Shown here one piece after another: positions 61,124 to 64,000 of a DNA stretch of 64,000 bases. The stretch's first letter is position 1; the number at the start of each line of letters is the position of its first letter. The translations under genes were made by a program, and so were the position numbers. Below the pieces are notes generated by a model. That model ran no database searches and was not told the DNA's origin. It saw only the letters and a program-made list of their open reading frames with translations. This DNA comes from Parasulfuritortus cantonensis (lineage in GTDB: Bacteria; Pseudomonadota; Gammaproteobacteria; Burkholderiales; Thiobacillaceae). The stretch covers positions 62,001-126,000 of the forward strand of contig NZ_SJZB01000014.1 in NCBI RefSeq assembly GCF_004337445.1, written 5' to 3'.

Positions 61124-61917
61124 CCTTTCTGGCCGCCTACGCCGCGCTCGGCCTGGTGTCCGGCTTCATCGCCGGCCTGCTCGGGGTCGGCGGCGGCCTG
61201 GTCCTGGTGCCGGTGCTGTCCTGGATCTACGCCTACGAGGGCTTTCCGGCCGCCTACAACATCCACATGGCCCTAGGCACCTCGCTGGCGGTCATCGTCC
61301 TGACCTCCCTGTCCAGCCTGCGCGCCCACCATCGCCACGGCGCCGTGCGCTGGCCGGCGGTGCGCCGGATCGCCCCGGGCATCGTGCTCGGCACCCTGGC
61401 CGGCGCCATCGCCGCGGCCTGGCTGCCGGACCGCGGCCTGCGCTGGTTCTTCGTCGCCTTCCTGTTCTACGCCGCGACCCAGATGCTGCTCGGCTTCAAG
61501 GCCAATCCGCAGCGCGAGCTGCCCGGCTGGCCGGGCATGACCGCGGCCGGCACGGTGATCGGCCTGGTGTCGAGCTGGGTCGGCATCGGCGGCGGCACCC
61601 TGTCGGTGCCGTTCCTGAACTGGTGCAACGTGCGTTTCCAGGAGGCCATCGGCACCTCCGCGGCGATCGGCTTCCCGATCGCCGTCTCGGGCGCGCTGGG
61701 CTACTCGCTGTCCGGCCAGGTCGCCGCCGGCATGCCGGCCCACAGCGCCGGCTTCGTCTACCTGCCCGCGCTCGCCGGGGTGGCGCTGTTCAGCATCCTG
61801 ACCGCCCCGCTCGGCGCCCGCCTGACCCACAGCCTGCCGGTGCCGCGCCTGAAGAAGATATTCGCCGGCCTGCTCTATGTCCTCGGCCTGCGCATGCTGT
61901 ACGGACTCATTACGTGA
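61120..61917 (+). CDS. TauE/SafE-family anion exporter
   Basis: 265 residues from TTG 61120, overlapping the EVE stop (TTGA). About eight membrane helices with the family's two glycine-rich repeats (GFIAGLLGVGGGLVLVPVL and VSSWVGIGGGTLSVPFLNW). It probably exports sulfite or organosulfonates across the inner membrane; the substrate is inferred from the family only. Confidence 0.9.
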
Positions 61918-61935
61918 CGATCGAGAGGAGATGAC

Positions 61936-62661
61936 ATGCGTTACCTGCTTGCCCTGGCCGCCCTGCTGGCCAGCCTGAATGCCTGCGCCGCCGACTACGC
62001 CCGCGAACAGAAGTGGGCCGACGAGGTCCTGCCCTCGGTCCTGGTCGGCGACCCGGTCTGGCTCGCCCAGGCCAACGGCCACAAGTTCCTCGGCCTGTAC
62101 ACGCCGGTCGCCAACGCCAAGGCCGGCTTGGTCGTGGTGCACGGCATCGGCGTGCACCCGGACTGGGGCCTGGTGAGCGCCCTGCGCCAGCAACTGCCCG
62201 AGGCCGGCTACGCCACCCTGTCGGTGCAGATGCCGGTGCTCGCCGCCGACGCCAAGGTGGACGACTACCTGCCCACCTTCGACGAGGCGGCCGAACGCCT
62301 GAAACTGGCGGTGCAGTTCCTCAAGGACAAGGGCTACACGAAGGTCGCCATCGTCGCCCACAGCCTGGGCACCCGGATGAGCTACCACTACCTCAGCCAG
62401 ACCCCCGCCACGCCGGTCGTCGCCTGGGTCGCCATCGGGGCGCCCGCGGCCCTGGACACGGCGAAGCTGAGGATGCCGATCCTCGACCTGTACGGCCAGA
62501 ACGACCTGCCCGCGGTGCTCGCCGGCGCCGCCACCCGGGCGGCCGGCCTGAAACAGAAGGGCTCGACCCAGGTCGTGGTGCCGGGTGCCGACCACTTCTT
62601 CGAGGGCAAGGACGGCCCCCTCCTGGGTCAGGTGCGCGCCTGGCTCGACAAGACGCTGTGA
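61936..62661 (+). CDS. Exported alpha/beta-hydrolase (DUF3530-like)
   Basis: 241 residues with AGGAG before the ATG. A signal peptide (residues 1-18, ending LNACAA) may be a lipoprotein signal with Cys at position 17. The hydrolase core shows GLVVVHGIGVHPDWG (oxyanion loop), nucleophile Ser in VAHSLGTRM, Asp in LYGQNDLPA and His in GADHFF. It would act in the periplasm on an unknown ester. It converges with pilU. Confidence 0.8.
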   Translation: MRYLLALAALLASLNACAADYAREQKWADEVLPSVLVGDPVWLAQANGHKFLGLYTPVANAKAGLVVVHGIGVHPDWGLVSALRQQLPEAGYATLSVQMPVLAADAKVDDYLPTFDEAAERLKLAVQFLKDKGYTKVAIVAHSLGTRMSYHYLSQTPATPVVAWVAIGAPAALDTAKLRMPILDLYGQNDLPAVLAGAATRAAGLKQKGSTQVVVPGADHFFEGKDGPLLGQVRAWLDKTL

Positions 62662-62674
62662 CGGCCGCGGCCGC

Positions 62675-63799
62675 CTAGACGACGCCGAACGGACCGGTCG
62701 CCCGGTTCGAGAGGTCGTCCTCCTGCTGGCCGCCCAGCTTGATGCGCAGGCGCAGGTCGTTGTAGGAATCGGCGTTGCGCAAGGCCTCTTCCTGGCTGAT
62801 CACGCCGGCCGCGTAGAGGTCGTAGAGCGACTGGTCGAAGGTCTGCATGCCGAGGTCGCGCGACTTCGCCATGAGGCCCTTGATCTCGTCCAGGCGGTTC
62901 TTCTGGATCATGTCCGCGATCAGCGGCGTACCCAGCAGGACCTCCACCGCCGGGATGCGGCCCTTGCCGTCGGCGCGCGGGATCAGGCGTTGCGAGACGA
63001 TGCCGCGCAGGTTCATGGATAGATCCAGCAGCAACTGCTCGCGCCGCTCCAGGGGGAACATGCTCAGTATCCGCTCCAGGGCCTGGTTGGCGTTGTTGGC
63101 GTGCAGGGTGGACAGGCACAGGTGGCCGGTCTCGGCGTAGGACATGGCGAATTCCATGATCGAACGCTCGCGGATCTCGCCGATCAGGATCACGTCCGGG
63201 GCCTGGCGCAGGGAATTCTTCAGGGCGGTGTGCCAGTCCTCGGTGTCGGTACCCACCTCGCGCTGGGTGATGATGCTCTGGCCGTGCTGGTGCACGAACT
63301 CGATCGGGTCCTCGACGGTGAGTATGTGGTCGGCCCGGCGCTGGTTGCGGTAGCCGATCATGGCCGCCAGCGAGGTCGACTTGCCGCTGCCCGTCGCGCC
63401 GACCATGAGGATCAGGCCGCGCGGCATCATGGCGACATCCTTCAGGATGGGCGGCAGGTGCAGATCGGCGATCTCGGGGATGGTGGTATTGATGGTCCGG
63501 AAGACGATGCCGACCCGGCTCTGCTGCATGAAGGCGCTGACCCGGAAGCGGCCGATGGCATCGTCGAAGATGGCGAAGTTGGCTTCCTTGTTGTTCAGGA
63601 AACCGTTCCACTGCTTCTCGGTCATCACCGACTTGGCCAGGGACTGGGTCTCGGCGGGGGTCAGCTTGACCTCCGACAGCGGCACCACCTTGCCGTCCAC
63701 CTTCAGGGCGGGCGGAAAACCCGCGGTCAGGAACAGGTCGGACGCCTTGCGTTCGACCATGGTGCGCAGCCAGCCGGCTACGGGGTTCGTGCCGCTCAT
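62675..63799 (-). CDS. pilU: Type IV pilus retraction ATPase PilU
   Basis: 374 residues from ATG 63799. GspE/PilT family: Walker A VGATGSGKSTSLAAM, the Asp box LTVEDPIEFVH, Walker B DVILIGEIRE and the His box LSTLHANNANQAL. PilU assists PilT in retracting pili for twitching motility and DNA uptake. The start overlaps the pilT stop, and pilTU is the usual order. Confidence 0.94.
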   Translation of the reverse strand: MSGTNPVAGWLRTMVERKASDLFLTAGFPPALKVDGKVVPLSEVKLTPAETQSLAKSVMTEKQWNGFLNNKEANFAIFDDAIGRFRVSAFMQQSRVGIVFRTINTTIPEIADLHLPPILKDVAMMPRGLILMVGATGSGKSTSLAAMIGYRNQRRADHILTVEDPIEFVHQHGQSIITQREVGTDTEDWHTALKNSLRQAPDVILIGEIRERSIMEFAMSYAETGHLCLSTLHANNANQALERILSMFPLERREQLLLDLSMNLRGIVSQRLIPRADGKGRIPAVEVLLGTPLIADMIQKNRLDEIKGLMAKSRDLGMQTFDQSLYDLYAAGVISQEEALRNADSYNDLRLRIKLGGQQEDDLSNRATGPFGVV

Positions 63800-64000
63800 C
63801 TGAACAGGTCCTTGTTGACCGCGACCGTGCGCGCCTCGCCGGGATCGACGTAGTTGCGCCGCACCAGGTCGGTGAGGCATTGGTCCAGGGTCTGCATGCC
63901 CAGGGCCTGGCCGGTCTGGATCGAGGAATACATCTGCGCCACCTTGTTCTCGCGGATCAGGTTGCGGATGGCCGGGGTGCCGATCATGATCTCGTGGGCG
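63796..64000 (-). CDS. pilT: Type IV pilus retraction ATPase PilT, C-terminal end
   Basis: Only the last 67 codons are in the window; the gene continues past 64000. The segment AHEIMIGTPAIRNLIRENKV and SSIQTGQALGMQTLDQCLTDLV is the conserved PilT C terminus, including the AIRNLIRE element needed for retraction. It is placed immediately before pilU. Confidence 0.93.
   Translation of the reverse strand, partial: AHEIMIGTPAIRNLIRENKVAQMYSSIQTGQALGMQTLDQCLTDLVRRNYVDPGEARTVAVNKDLFR

Overview
This window comes from a very GC-rich Gram-negative bacterium. The gene set (HyaE/HybE-type hydrogenase accessory genes, a DUF3683-type FAD/Fe-S oxidoreductase, PhoBR, a short mannose-type PTS branch, PilTU and a large che cluster) fits a motile, hydrogen-oxidising betaproteobacterium, probably of the Thiobacillus/Hydrogenophilales type. 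That placement is inferred from gene content. I see no rRNA, tRNA, insertion sequence, CRISPR array or origin.

Layout. 1-1.3 kb: the start of an AddB-like recombination nuclease and, behind it on the same strand, a promoter-to-terminator unit that looks like an orphan small RNA. 1.5-18.2 kb (+): a cyclic-nucleotide-domain protein, then a chemotaxis cluster preceded by a FliA-like promoter: receptor, cheY, cheA, cheW, two PAS-containing receptors with near-identical 3' halves, cheR, cheD, cheB. It is followed by a STAS / response-regulator-phosphatase partner switch, broken by a frameshift, and an HDOD protein. 18.2-20.6 kb (-): ptsI, ptsH and a mannose-type EIIA. 20.8-25 kb (+): the FAD/Fe-S oxidoreductase and a HIT protein. 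24.9-28.7 kb: phoR and phoB (-) divergent from a Pit-type phosphate transporter (+), with a three-unit Pho box between them. 28.7-33.9 kb: an exported KCG-repeat protein related to HvfA, a small heat-shock protein with a sigma-32-like promoter, argB, a NifX-like protein, glyoxalase I and a SulP-STAS-cNMP transporter.

33.9-59.4 kb is one block on the minus strand devoted to hydrogen metabolism and signalling. Read in its own direction it begins with hoxA-hoxB-hoxC-hoxJ (H2-sensing regulatory hydrogenase, kinase and sigma-54 activator). It continues with a protein bearing the three catalytic signatures of cholera/pertussis-type ADP-ribosyltransferases, a PAS kinase with a NarL-type regulator, a degenerate receiver, a giant CHASE hybrid kinase and an HD-GYP regulator with a zinc-binding CZB domain. 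It ends with the uptake hydrogenase operon hupSLC, an orphan HigA-like regulator, hupDFGHIJK and hypAB. HupS carries the two extra cysteines of oxygen-tolerant group 1d enzymes. Upstream of hupS lie a sigma-54 -24/-12 promoter and an IHF-like site, the architecture expected for HoxA control. HypB has an exceptional histidine-rich tract of about 70 His.

59.5-64 kb: an Sfum_1244-family protein (-), then an EVE protein, a TauE/SafE exporter and an exported alpha/beta hydrolase (+), and pilU and the end of pilT (-). The most unusual items are the putative ADP-ribosyltransferase downstream of hoxJ, the orphan small RNA with an anti-Shine-Dalgarno tract, and the HvfA-like orphan.
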